DNA of 64,000 bases from Echinococcus granulosus (lineage: Eukaryota; Platyhelminthes; Cestoda; Cyclophyllidea; Taeniidae), in NCBI RefSeq assembly GCF_000524195.1, contig NW_020170490.1, positions 10,664-74,663 on the forward strand. The letters are read 5' to 3'. Position 1 is the stretch's first letter. Every line of letters begins with the position of its first letter. Below the pieces are notes generated by a model. That model was not told where the DNA came from, searched no databases, and saw only the letters and a list, made by a program, of their open reading frames with translations. The translations under genes were made by a program, and so were the position numbers. Below, one piece after another: positions 25,001 to 37,290 of this stretch.

Positions 25001-28000
25001 CAAAGAAACTGACCGTTCGAGGTGGCAAAAGACGAGCCTCACCTTAAAAAATGAATTAATACCTCGACACTTTCCACTGCACTACTCTTCAAGCATCGAG
25101 CAATATTAGTTCGATGGTCCATTCATATGGGTCTTTGTACCTGATGAGTGAAAAACCATTTTGTGGGGCTTCTGATCTGTTAGTAAAGAGTCGATAGCTT
25201 CCATACAGCGTAGAAAGATTAGTGTATATAACGATGATTAGATCTTGAAGCTACCATGGTAACCACCATGCGTCATGGCATAAAGACAAGACGCCAACAC
25301 GGATATGCTTTAATGTCTCCAGGTGTCATATAGGGGTGTGATTAGAAGGCAGTCGTGGAGACACGCCCTCTCAAATCATTGGTCGCTAATGGGGAATCGC
25401 GTAATAATGAGGCGGACTGTGTTAGAGTCAGTTGCCAGCCCTTTTCACCTGAGCCCTTCTGACTGCATCAAATTGTGTTCTAGATCGATTGGTTGAGTTT
25501 AAAACAATCAAAACTGTAGGAAGTTTTCGATTTTATGCCATAGACGATTTTTGGTACCTGAATACTATACCTTTTTGGCTTTTGGAGGTCGAGCTTCCTC
25601 CAGGACCTTGGTGGTCAAAGTGCCAAAGAGAATCAACACCTCTGAGTAAAAATTATGGAATGGTAGTGCGATTAACCTGCTGTGTTGCCAAGTCCTGACT
25701 AAACCTTCGTTGCAGGGTAATTCATTGGCCATATATACACAAGCCACGTTGAAGCTGCCTTCTGTTATCGCTGTTTGCCCTGCCCACACACTTCTGTCGG
25801 TCGTTCACGCAAGTTTGCGCAGAGTGCGTGGAATGCGATTGCATGAAAGTGAAGGAAGCAAGACCTAATTAACAAACCTGAGCAAAGTAATGCCCTAGAT
25901 ACTTTTTCGTTCTTGAATTTAAGAAGTCACAAATGTGGGGGAAGAGTGGGTACAATTAAGCTCTTGAGGCGATTTTGCGTTCGTTTAACTAGGCATGCAG
26001 TTTATTGAATGCGGCACATCGCATACGAGGTGTTGAAATGCGGAGGAGGCCCCACGATGTTTTTTTGTTTGCATCTGTAGGGACTTCAATGACAATAGCT
26101 TCGAGTCGATTTCAGGGATATTTTGACAAGCCAGGTTTTAAAATCTGTGATAAGTCAAGTTCGAACCACTTTCAACCAAGGTGCCAAGAAAGCCAAGAAG
26201 ACTCATCTCAACCGGAAACAATTTATTCACGTAGCCACTATCGCCACTAATGGCTTGACGAATGGACCAATTCTCCACCGTCGAAGGCGCAAGATTGCGA
26301 GTTCGAGCAGTGAGGAGAGCCTCGAAATCGGGGAGGCATTAGGTTAGCTATAGATTACTTAACCTTTACCCATCCAAAAGTATTTAAACGTGCTTCTGAA
26401 ATCAGGACTTCAGGTAAGATATCAACAGTCCTATATTTGTTGGAGTAGTCGAATCAGTGCAGGTGCTTTTGGGTTTCTGGCCTCTTATCTTCGCCAGGCG
26501 AAAGAGCAGTAAAAAATTGTAAACAATCCCTGTCACGAGTAAAGAGAGCTCAGTTAGGATCTACAGCAACTGCTCCTTGTTTGGATGCAGTCACTTTCAC
26601 CACAGCATTTCTGAGGTAGAAATTTAAACACCTTTGCAGGTCTGAATGAGAAGAACAGCGACTCTCAATAGTAGGTTGATATTTGCATTGAGAGTATACA
26701 AAAGAAGGATGTATAAATAGTAGGGAGGAGTTGGGAAATCAAAATGTTCATTGTTTACCTATCCTTTCGAATGAATGTGCTGTATTTGAGTGGGTCATAA
26801 CCATAAAAGTGAATGAAATTCGTTATGCAGGCATTTCGAATTATATAGTGGCTCTTTTTACGCGATAGTCCGCCTTTGCACTGAGGACAGGCGAATCGGG
26901 TCGCACTGCCCACCTAGAGGAGAACACAATGGTGGTTAAGCGAACCGTTGTTACTACCACAGTCACTGACCAAAGGGACGTACTCGATAAGGCGCCTTTT
27001 CGGAAATCTGCTGACTCAGCATGTTCATGGCTATATCCTCGCAGTTCATCAACTCATCAACGGCGGTATAGACTTCGTGTGGAAGCTCAAATGTGTAGGC
27101 GTATAGGAAGTACTGTAAAGCATTACTGAGTCAGTACAAGTGCAGTTCCAAACGGTTTGGGCGACACGGGCAACCAATAATTAGACAAGCCTCTGAATGT
27201 CGGTGCGGCTTAGTCATTCTAGGACTGCCCAAAATTATTTCCGGTTGCTAAATGCAAAACTTAACTCCCTACGTGCGTGATTCAACCGGCTATTTTTACG
27301 AGCCATTCGGTAGCAATTCCTGCTACTTTCTACCTCACTGCTAACTCAGAATGCCTACAAACTGATCTACAGCATAGTCCAAGTAAATTAAACAAGTGTC
27401 ATCTAAATATTTTCTAGATAAAAGTGTAAAAGCTTACTAAGATGATTTGGAATGATTTGGTGATTATACACCTCATGCTACTAGAGCATGGATAGTACTA
27501 CTAAGAAGTTAATAAGTGCATACACTTTGCTTCATTTACGTAACGGATTTTCTTGCTTTATAATGGTCAAGTAACAGCGTTTGATTTAAAGTTGAGAATA
27601 ACAATCAGTAAGTAAATGGAAGAGAAGTCTTAATGACGATTGGGAAAGATGAGCAACAGACTAACCTTGTGAAAAAAAGACGCACCCGTTAAAACTAAGG
27701 AGTAGGTGCGGGTCGCAGAGGCAACGTATCTGAAATTGCCATATCTTGACAACCATTCATGGCTTCTTGCAACATATCCCACTATTCTATCCGGGTTGTC
27801 ACTCCACACCCTTGAAACAGAAGCACAAGGATGATATAAATCTTGATTAAAACTCTTAAAGTTTTTTGGTTAAAGCTTGAGCAATTAAGTCCTATAGCAT
27901 CATAAATATCACTTCAATACATGTTTAGATAATCCTCTTATTTTGGTTTCAGTTTTACTACCTAAAACCCAAACCCACTGCTTTGGGTTCTGGAACCACC

Positions 28001-31000
28001 TCATCATCGACCGTCAATACAGCATCAGTTTTTATCAGGTCGAAGGGTAGAAATCGACTCTGAAGTTTGTTTAAAGGCACACGAATCACCTACAACCGGA
28101 AAAATAGTTTTGAAACAACTGACGTATTATAACCTTCATGCCAAATTTTGTAACAAATATAAAAGTTTGCAATATCATTTTGCAGGGGAATATGTTGACC
28201 TTCAAAAGCTGAAAAGTACCAATTGAAACATGGCCCTACATTTGAATGGAAGCATAAAATTCAAGCAATCATGGAACATTTCGGCGAAAAGCTATATCAA
28301 TAATCGTTTGCATTGGCAAAGGCTATTTTAAATGTGCAACAAACTCCTGCTGACACGGCACCTAGGGAGTAGAATCGCGGGTTGAAGTCCGCCAATCAGA
28401 TTGGAGGTCGCACTACCTTGACTTCAAGCGCAGATGCAAAGCCATGTCTCCAGGTGGCCGAATTATAGTACAACTGAGGTTAACGTAATTCAGGGTGTTG
28501 CAAATGTCTACTCAATGTAGGCAATCAATAAAATCTTGTTGAGTCTACAGGTGTTGCAGCGTTGATGATACCTATGCAAATGTCAGTGCCACTATGACAA
28601 GACCTGGTAACCAGAGGTGCCTTTAAAAGAGTCCCATTAGCGCTGGTGGCAGCTTGGGTAGGAAATTGAACGAATAAATGAATGCATGTCTAAATGGATG
28701 GATGAATTAATGTAAGAATCCATACGATAACGTCAGTAGCAGTACCAAAGGTGAAGTGAACTCCACAGAGTCAATGCCATAGCAAATGAGATGTCAGTCA
28801 CCAATCCCAGGTAAATTTATGAAGGAATTTTCAGTCAACTTATGGAAGCCTTTCTAACTCATTAATCTCACCAATGCATTGTCCCGAGTACATCGTAAAT
28901 AAACAGGTTGGCTAAATGAGTTCGAGGAACTGCTTTGTCACTTATGCATGAAGAAAATAATTATAAACCTGAGCACGCAAGATAAGAGGACATTCGTGCT
29001 TCATTCGAGTACTCACATGTACTGGAAATGGTGTGTCAGGCCATTGGTAGGACTCTGGTCTGTAATAAGGATGATTCCAAACAACCACTATGGATTCCAG
29101 TAAATCCTTAACGCTTTGAAAAGTTTTGATGTTGTCAATCAACATTTGGATCCTTTCGTATGCCAAAAAGATTGCTAAAGTGCACCAAAATCGTTTTGGT
29201 GTCATTCTTGTAAAAAACCCTCCACAGTCGTATTTGTACTTTGCACAAAAAATTCTATCAAATGTTTTAACAAAATATGATGAACAAGGCATTCGTAAGA
29301 CAAGTATTTCTGCGAACGCTTTTAAACTAAGAGGTGTCAGTCTAACCCCTTTCACAGCAAGTTCACTCTCACCTCCCCGATGATTTGCAATAAGTGGATA
29401 TTTTTTAATTCAGTGGCTAAGTGGGAGGATCAAATGCATCAGAAAAATGAATTCTGGGCCTTATGCAACTAATTTGTTATTAAATTATTAAAATAAGGAA
29501 AGGTAGGGCTCAGGCAGAACTGACGGGCTTAATTTATAATTCAATACTGGTAGTTTAAACACTTATAATTCCCTTATTTCAGTTTAATAAGTTAAGTATT
29601 ATTTGGTTATTTCAAGGTGAATTTATTTCCTTCCCACATTTCATTGGTTGCTAAATAATGCTTTACAGATGTGGGGTGATACTTTTACTAATTAATGGCT
29701 GACAGACAGATGCTAGGTATTGCTACTCATCGATCCTTACAATGGATCAAAGGTCTCGAACATTCGACATTCGAAGTTTGCAGTTGTGTTGACAAGCACA
29801 CTTCAGAATGCAGACCCCACAGCTTACTGAGTCAATGCCTCTTATGACGCTTCAGTACTGAGATTTTATGTACTTTAACAAGTTGGTATCTTCTGGCCAA
29901 AAAACTATGCATTCTGAAGGGAAAAAAACTTACTTGTGAATTTATCCGTAGCACTTGGTTTATCTAAAAATGGGAAGCAAAAAGGGAATAAAACTCGATA
30001 TGCTGGTATGTTGACGTATTTGCCCTATCTACTGAAGAGTACAAAATAGAAGTGCCATTAGGGAAGCTGCTGGTTTTATACAACAAGCTAGATTTTGCAG
30101 CTGATTTCTCAATTTCAATAAGGTTGATCTCAAGCAAATTTGCTGGAGAGGGCTTTGAGCTAAATAATTGCCAACTTAAATATTATATTTGCTCTAACTC
30201 ACAGATATTATGAAAAGCCTTACTATGTCCCTGGTTTATTAACAGAAGAGCTGGAGATGCCAATTAAAGAAAGTTTAAATGAGGAAACAACCCATTCTAG
30301 TATCATTCATAACACATGCACCTGTTCGAAATTCAAGCTAGATTGCAACTTTTATGGACAATGATACTTGGACTCTACATTTTGTAGCCACCAAACACCT
30401 TTGTATTTATGACGAATCGAATTCAATTTGAGGATGCATGACGGTAGGATAAGAGAGCAGAAAAACATACTTGATACACTTCCGTCACAGATAGTCCAGG
30501 GCGTTTTGTCAAAAGTCCACAGAGGTCCTTCAAAATCTGCCCTCACCGGTGAGTTACAGAGTGGTTTGACTTGCATCGCGTCCGAAACCATTATGGGTTT
30601 GCTGACGACCTCGTCCGTATTAAGGGTATAAACTCGAACCTGAGTCCCCGGAATTGCAGTAACAAAACGAGTCTTAGTTGTCGGAGCTGCCGGCTGAGGC
30701 AGCAAAAGTGCCTTGTTCAGTATTGCTACGGCAGTCTCTACCTGCTTTCCAACAGTTTCCAAGTGGCGATTGAATAGTTTCGAGATCTAAAATAGATGAT
30801 AAATGTCAAATAGCTGTAACTCCCCTCAAAGGGTCGCATCTCTTATTACAATTGGTGCTCAGGCGGAAACTGAAACTTTGATATGAAATTGAAACCTTTT
30901 TGTGGGCTACGACGGAAGTTTGGTGAACATACAAATTTTGCGGTTACTCAATTTCAAATAAAGCATATATTTTCACTCTCGTTGGAGATGCACTTCGTCA

Positions 31001-32663
31001 CGAGAGAGGTTAATTTCGTGAAGATTTTAACCTTTCATTTAACAAGTGGAAAATAGTTTGGTTTACTACTTTGAAATTACCTTATCCAGTCGCATGACAC
31101 GCTCTTCCGCAGACATTCCTTTCAACTTCGAGACAAAGTCATTTGCATTGGTGAACGGTTGGAATACAATGGCTTTGGACCAGAGACTCTCAAGAAGGCT
31201 AAAGAAAGGCAAGTATTTCTCCGCTTCCACTGCCTTATATTTAGTTGGTATAACGGGAATTGAACGATAGAAAAAGCACGTCCATAACTGTGCGTGAAGA
31301 GAGCGAACTGCCGGCGATGTCAGTGCCTCCCAATTATTGACGACGACAAGGCAAAAGAAGGAGTTTTGAAGGATCTAGAAAATCAAATTAAAAAAATGCC
31401 ATTGTGTTGCGCTCATTTTCAAGTAAAAATCAAAGATCCTTGTTAAACATTATCGGACATCACTGAGTGCCTGTGTTGGCAAGCTTTGGTAGTTTATCAT
31501 AACGCACTTGGCGACAAAGCGGTTTAGCATTCTTATTTTGTATAATAGACTGATTGTGATTTCTTGACGTTTCATCAAATCAGGAATGATATTATTTTAT
31601 AAAAAATAGCACCTTGAAGTTACTTTGTCATTTTGTGGCAAATAAGTCCTTAATATGAGGTTGCGAACGTTATTATCACAGTATTTTTAACTTTAGAGGA
31701 ACCCGTTTTAAAACTGTTCCTCCAACTGAAATCGAGCCAGGATGAAACATTAAATGACATTTATGACCACAGAATTCTGACTATAAGGTAAAAGCAAGTA
31801 TCAAATACGACAATAAAGCGCAAGTGATAATAGCTAGCGAAAAATATGGTTTGAAATCCTTTTAATTTAACAATGATTGCCAGTAAGAAGCTAAATGTAA
31901 TGAACTTTCCTCTTCACCACATTAGAAATCTCACCAAACACCAAATTACTAGCCTTGCCGACCGGTAAATGAAGAGTGAAAAACTCACATCTCCTGCTTG
32001 ACTGCACGGCAAATACTGGGGATTTTCGTTTGTGGGAGGAAGTCCGTTGGGGAAGCACCTAACGTTGGTGGCATTCCTGATTATGACTTTTGCACCAGTT
32101 ACAGCTGAAAGACCGTTAACCATTAACGATGTATGATCATCGCCCTCCTGCTCTAGACTTCCTAAGTCAGCTCCCACTACATAAGATTTGTTATAGGGAT
32201 TTCTGATTATCAAAGACGAATAGAATATCGGGTGAGGAAAAATAAGAGTTATGGGAACCATGGGCCAGTAGGGAAAAACCAAGCCAAATGTGGCTGGGGT
32301 GAATGCATTTTGATTGACACCAAAATCTGGCGTAGCAATAAGGAATTTGGCGGAGAACATAGACGGAGATTTTACAAAGGAAAAACAATAGTCATCCTTC
32401 CGGTTACTAAGGCAATGTGAAAGACTTTCTTCGGTCATTGCAAGCTGCAAATGACCTGATGCACAATTTGTACTCAGTCGCGATAGAAGACTGTAGGCTC
32501 TGGTGAAGTACTTGTTAAATTCCTTCTGAGAGGTACAAATTTCCATTGACTTCTGGAGGAGGTACTGTCTTAGATCAAGTAAAGCTCCACTGAGTAAGAC
32601 ATGGGCAGTTTTGTTGCCTTCCAAGGCCCTTTCAATTTCATTTTCGCTACGGGATTGGAAACG
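19037..32663 (-). CDS. EXT1: EXT1-type exostosin glycosyltransferase (heparan-sulfate polymerase), N terminus missing
   Basis: Eight minus-strand exons are joined by phase-consistent GT-AG sites: 32663-31989, 31374-31081, 30786-30471, 29309-29017, 28089-27962, 27810-27666, 27112-26971 and 19401-19037. The first three encode a divergent GT47 domain. The next four encode a GT64 domain: ILVLRMPCSSY, SIVVVWN, WPDTPFPVHV, SRFLPFDLIKTDAVLTVDDE, RVWSDNPDRIVGYVARSH, YSLVLTGASFFHK, NCEDIAMNML. RIVGY.ARSH and the LTGA..HK context favour EXT1 over EXT2 or EXTL. EXT proteins are Golgi/ER type II membrane enzymes that alternate GlcA and GlcNAc in heparan sulfate. The metal-binding DXD is D-D-E here. The GT47 PRG/FLEAL region is strongly altered. 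The last exon is 7.6 kb away and weakly similar (confidence about 0.5). A perfect polypyrimidine-CAG acceptor at 32664 implies upstream exons, perhaps lost around the gap at 32869. Confidence 0.85.
21075..22390. repeat. Degenerate dispersed repeat, copy B
   Basis: This is a direct-orientation partner of the repeat at 16960-18480, about 4 kb downstream of it. The same two sub-blocks occur in the same order with a spacing of about 870 bp instead of 1020 bp. The alignment by eye is patchy, so the boundaries are approximate. No coding capacity is left. Confidence 0.45.
24100..24290 (-). repeat. Dispersed repeat shared with 40020-40165 (inverted)
   Basis: The reverse complement of this stretch matches plus-strand 40020-40165. 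Both copies share a CTTCCTCCCTC-like run, then CTTGTGGCA.TGAG, AGGACTTT.T and a TTGATTG..AAGTT block, ending in TTTCATCAAGT. Translated, both read LP.SCG.E and then a FCPLI or FLPLI block followed by F.FHQ. That suggests a common, once-coding ancestor such as a retroelement. Neither copy has a long frame. Confidence 0.5.
24360..24900 (+). repeat. Internal-region copy of the TRIM-like repeat
   Basis: This stretch aligns in the same orientation with about 49560-50060. Shared words include GTCATCAA, ACTGATCC.CTTGG, GGTTTGGGAA, AAGAACACTG, AGACGG followed by CGCTTCAGCTGTTAATGGCT, and a TAGACGTCA.TT block. Divergence is substantial, so the copy is old. The terminal repeats seen at 49260 and 50163 are not clear here. 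Confidence 0.55.
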
Positions 32664-32868
32664 CTGCAGGAGAGAGAGGAATGAAAAAGCCAAAAGTGAG
32701 GACATTAAGCCTATTATTTACCACTACACTCCATCTTATGTTAGTGCGTAGAAGTGGCTGATGGAAGTGATGTAATGGTGCATCAAGTGAAAATCACTGA
32801 ATACTTGCGTAAAATCGGTGAGACTGAAAATTAGGTGTAACTGCGGTGCATTAAATGTGCCACACCTT

Positions 32869-32968
32869 NNNNNNNNNNNNNNNNNNNNNNNNNNNNNNNN
32901 NNNNNNNNNNNNNNNNNNNNNNNNNNNNNNNNNNNNNNNNNNNNNNNNNNNNNNNNNNNNNNNNNNNN
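32869..32968. other. Assembly gap (100 N)
   Basis: A run of exactly 100 N, the usual placeholder for a scaffold join of unknown length. It lies about 200 bp upstream of the first visible EXT1 exon, so missing N-terminal EXT1 exons may fall in or beyond it. Confidence 0.98.
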
Positions 32969-35900
32969 GTTTGCGTTAATATTTAATGATAATATCCTTA
33001 TTTACATTTAAATCCGATTTACTGAGTTGATCATAAGCGATTTATCCAATGCACTTTTTCCTTTTTAAAGGAATTACTTTACAAAATTTGCACGATTTCG
33101 ATCTAAAATACTAGTTACTAGAGTTTTGGTGGCAAGTAAAACAGCTCTGAAAGGTTAAGTACCGATAATTTTTGCTTCACACAAGCCTCAACCAGATTGA
33201 ATTGCAGCCAACTATCGAACAAGACATTCGACCTAACTGTTTGAAATCTTTTAGACGCTTTGAAAGTTTTGCGCGAAACCTAGACGATTACAATGAAAAT
33301 TTTGCACTATGTTATTTATATTAGTGCTTCTTATGAACCATCACCGTGCTTTAGAATGAGTAGGTAAATATTGAAGTCTTAGGGATTCACCTGTGACTTA
33401 AAGAATAGTATGCTTACCTACGGACATTAATGTAGATCAGAAAAAGTGGAATAGAGCTTTGATTGTAGGAAGAAACTTACGATTTTTCTTGAACTGCGAC
33501 CAAAAGACTAAGTGGAAATCCAGATACACTTTGATGTATAACCTAACACACCAAAATTCCTAATTTGTTCCTTCGTTGTACATTTGATCATAGGTCTTTC
33601 TGAGCTGGTTTGATTAACCCCATCTCTGTAGATACTAGACTAACTTCTCCATTTCAAGAAATAATGTTATAACTAAATGAAATTCCCTATTGGGGAATGA
33701 GTAATGTGAGAAACCAAGCATGGTAAACTATATGCTTTGACGGAGTAAACAAAGAGTGCATAATAACTATGCAGCAGTGTGTCTTGATTTTTACTTTCGA
33801 GATGGAAAAAGGAAGTTCCCAGTGAATGTCTCTAACATTATCTTACCGAATTCATTCCATGTTTGTGAAGTGTTATTTCTCTGAAGTAAATACCTAAAAC
33901 CCAGAGATAGGAACATTTTATCATAGCTTTTTTGAATATAATGTTAATTTTTGTGCTAAAATGTCAGTTAAAGTTTATCCTTCCGTTTGCCTCTCCTGCA
34001 TTCCAGAGCAATTTATAGAAAGACTATTTAATTTCATTTGACATTAATGTACTTGCTCGTAAGAAATCATAGAACCTAGTGAGCACTAAGCTCACTGCAT
34101 CGCTCTCCGTGGTTGCAACAAAGCTCAAATTGCTATGGCGCATATGGATTAGTTTAAAAAGTAAAATTTAGTGTGTGGAGTACTCAGGAGGAGTGACTGG
34201 GCATTTACCCAATCCCAGGCATGTATGATCCCTTTGCTAATGCTTAACTGCTTGAATCAAAATGATTGGAAGGACCATTTTGAAGAAAATGCCACATGCA
34301 TTCTTCATAAAACTTATGATTATTAGTGCCTGTTTGGTTAGCTTTTATATAAAGCAAATGAAAATTGCAATTGCCCGAAATGAAAAGAGATCCTGTTAAT
34401 GATGCTACACTCCGCTTTTTCATTTGGGTATGAAATCAAGCCATATGGAATAAAATAAAGCAAATGACATACAGTCATCCTGTATGAAAAATACGCGAAT
34501 CGCCATAACGGTTGTAAGAAAGAGGATAATTCCGAAGACCATATGTTTCCTGAGCCATTGGAGCTACCGCAAAAGTGAGATGAGTGCACTCAGCAGATTA
34601 CCTTTCCCCTTATATGAAAAATGCCTAAACAAATGAGAGACAACTGTTGATCATTTGGCATTTGATAAACTGATAAGATATTGACAACTGACAATGGCGA
34701 TGGCTCTTTTATGAAGATGTGCTAAGCAAGTGATCCTTTATTTCACTCAATAATTGAAGGGTTTGTGGATTAAATCGGTTTTAAAGAAATGTCTTTAGAA
34801 TGATTAGACAGAACAGAAATTAGATTAGATAGATTAGAAATAGCTAGGTGATATGACTACATGAAATTATTAAAAGATAAACCATCCTAACATCTACAGG
34901 TAACAATGTTTAATCGTCTGAGTTGAGATTTGACAACGAGCTTTGGGGGTTAAACAATTGGGTACCATTGACCCAGTTGAAATGGTGGAATTTCTACCCG
35001 AGATCAATAATGCTTGCTCGCCCCCACATTTTTTTGGATTTTACTCCTTTTCCTGCCTATGAGGAAAGCGCGTGTGTACTTTCCGGGTAGGTAGGTGCGT
35101 TTTCTACTTTGCATTTGTGGATTAATAGTATAAATTGTATGAAAGTATTCAAATTTACTTACCAAATCTCAGCATTTGTGAGTCTTTCTTGTATAATGGG
35201 TCTTTGCTAAACGGTAACAAAGGAAATATTAACGACCCAAATGAATAAAAATCATCCGTCTGCAAATGACAAAAAAATCCTATTTATTAGGGGTCAAGCA
35301 CAATCGTTTAAAGTAATTATTTCTCTCCGAGAACCCATTAGTACTATGGAAGGGAATGAATTTGCACCGAAACTAACTTTTAGGTTCGTTTCGGAGGGTC
35401 TCGCTACTTACTTTGAAGAATGCCAATGAAGACAACTCACCGTGGTGTGAACCATCTGACCCTTTAGATTGTTAGAGCAAACGGCTGATGTGTCTGTCAC
35501 ACCTTTGTACACACACACACACTTACACCATTGGTACCGATTGTGAGATCACACACCAATTCTCTAGCTGCTTCTATGGGATTACGACTTCTTATAACTC
35601 CTTTGTTCCCCTTAGAATAAAGGCCAGTGTCATACGAGATGTACCATTAACCTTTGGGCTAAAATTCTTAATATTAATGTTTGCTACTCCCTCTTTGTGC
35701 TATTAACGAAGATAGAATGCCAAATTTAACTAGAAACAATTTTAAAAATTAACACAGTTTTATCAAGTGGTCTGGATCTGGAGGAGGGCGCTTCCATTTT
35801 GCAAGATCTTATTTTTATCACAGTGCGTATGTAGACACAAGCACTTGCGGCGATTGTCATTTTGTGTAATTATGCTCCTCGTTTTGATAAGTATACTTTG

Positions 35901-36419
35901 TGAATTATTTGCATATGAGAACACTGAACGCTGATCTTTTCTAACCGAAAATGTAAATGCTATGGCATAATTAGACGATCACCTCCAATTAAAGTGAGTA
36001 ATAAACAATGGGTTTTATTGAGTTATGACGTCTTTAACAGAAATAAATTAGGAATTGGCAGCTAATTCAATACCATACTCCGGTGACGTAAAACAAGGAG
36101 CTCAAATTGCACATATATTAAACTTTACAAGTTCCCCTTAGGTGCCCTTTTTTAAAATGTACTTATGCGCCATGTTTTACATGGTTTGTGAACAACACAT
36201 ATGCTCATCTCTGACCCCATAAAATGATGCAAATATCAGCTAAGCATCTAATGACGTAAAGTCATAATTAGATATCATCTAAGCATTATTATACTTTCTG
36301 TTAGCTCATAAAAAGAATAAATGATTTACCGATTGTGTAACTGAAGCATTGGTTGAAATAAATCACAATAAGCATGTAATGTCAGACTTCTCGGTGTAAT
36401 TAACAGATAACGACATCAC

Positions 36420-36698
36420 CTACAAGGCTTTCGCATTCCTCCGTAATAGGCAGTAAGTGGATTTCAGATTCATCTCTTCTACAGCACACATTAATGTTTT
36501 GTACTCTTGTAATTCTGCATTATATAGATTCTTGGGTTGAACTTGTTCCACCAGTAGGCGGTTGCCTTGTGGTAAAGATGACCAATTAACGTGAAGATGA
36601 TCACCCACGGGTTGAGCACGTGGATGATGTAGAGAGCACGTGTACAAGTTATTCAAAGGCGGTTTTTCTAGTAATCCATATTCCCAGATTATTAGCAT
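36420..36698 (-). other. Possible coding exon, unknown protein
   Basis: The minus strand is open for 92 codons with a believable composition (LLVEQVQPKNLYNAELQEYK, then CAVEEMN) and ends in TTGTAG followed by GTGATG. It can therefore end at the stop or splice just before it. I recognise no family. Its phase does not fit the neighbouring candidate at 37016-37270 through the best donor and acceptor I can see. Confidence 0.25.
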
Positions 36699-37015
36699 GT
36701 TTTTATACTTGAATGGAATTATTCAAGGCAATCAGGTGCACATATCAACAGCATTACTTAAAATAGCTGCTCTCAGCAATGGAAGAGCAATGATTGCTGC
36801 CAGCGACGTAATTAGGCTTGCAATTTGTTGTTATTATTCAAAGGGAAAACCCAAAGAATCTCAGGCATTTATTGTAGTAGATAATGTCTTTGTTTTTACT
36901 TGGATCTGATCTATCACAAAAATTAAGAATTTGCTCCTTATGCCTCCGATTCAAATAAACCATTCCGGTCTTTATGGTAAGGTAAAGATTCATGAAGTAA
37001 AAAGTGCAAGGGAAC

Positions 37016-37290
37016 TCACTCATACACAGAGTAAACACCCTCCACAAATGCAGGTTTCAGGTTTTTTGCGCGTAATCTCCCTGTAGCGTCACGTTTGCAC
37101 CTGTTCTGCGCAAATAACTGTGCTCCAATAGACTGTTGCAAGAACTCCGTATTGAAATATGAGGTGCTAGAACCACAATCACGCTCTCCATTAATTATGC
37201 AATGTCCGGTGCCCTTCCCTATTGCCATTTCACTAAACCGCGTTTTTAACTTTTTACTTGGAGAGCACATGCGAATCGTTGTTTGCAGTT
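37016..37290 (-). other. Possible coding exon, cysteine-containing unknown protein
   Basis: The minus strand is open from a good acceptor (TTCTGCTCTGGCAG|AAACTG, about 37290) to a strong donor (GA|GTGAGT, about 37018). It encodes about 90 residues with four cysteines (GTGHCIINGERDCGSST and a later RCKRDATGRLR). The splice signals on both sides make it more likely to be an exon than a random frame. It may belong to the nidogen-like gene, to EXT1 or to an unseen gene. No family is recognised. Confidence 0.3.

Larger units (their letters stand above)
19402..26970. other. Large last intron of the EXT1 gene, repeat-filled
   Basis: If the terminal exon at 19037-19401 is correct, this 7.6-kb stretch is one intron (donor TTTG|GTCAGT, acceptor CTCAG|ATGAAG). 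It holds copy B of the degenerate repeat (about 21075-22390) and the repeats at 24100-24260 and 24360-24900. Several short plus-strand frames are present, for example about 20328-20455 and 26170-26341. Those two have plausible codon content but no recognised domain. Confidence 0.5.

Noticed and set aside
26170..26341. Plus-strand frame with good codon content (NQGAKKAKKTHLNRKQFI)
   Set aside because: No family, no clear splice partners, and it sits inside the EXT1 intron. It could be a pseudogene fragment but is not supportable.
26612..26620. A second TGAGGTAG let-7 seed
   Set aside because: It lies in exonless DNA without a pairing arm nearby; seed matches like this are expected by chance.
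26929..27129. Plus-strand frame over 26929-27129
   Set aside because: It is the antisense of the EXT1 exon encoding NCEDIAMNML, which is strongly supported.
32664..32705. ATG at 32705 as the true start of EXT1
   Set aside because: The segment between it and 32664 is a textbook polypyrimidine tract ending CTGCAG, so it is more likely intron. A short signal-anchor start cannot be fully excluded.
35509..35522. (AC)7 run as a notable repeat
   Set aside because: An ordinary short microsatellite; mentioned only within the interval description.
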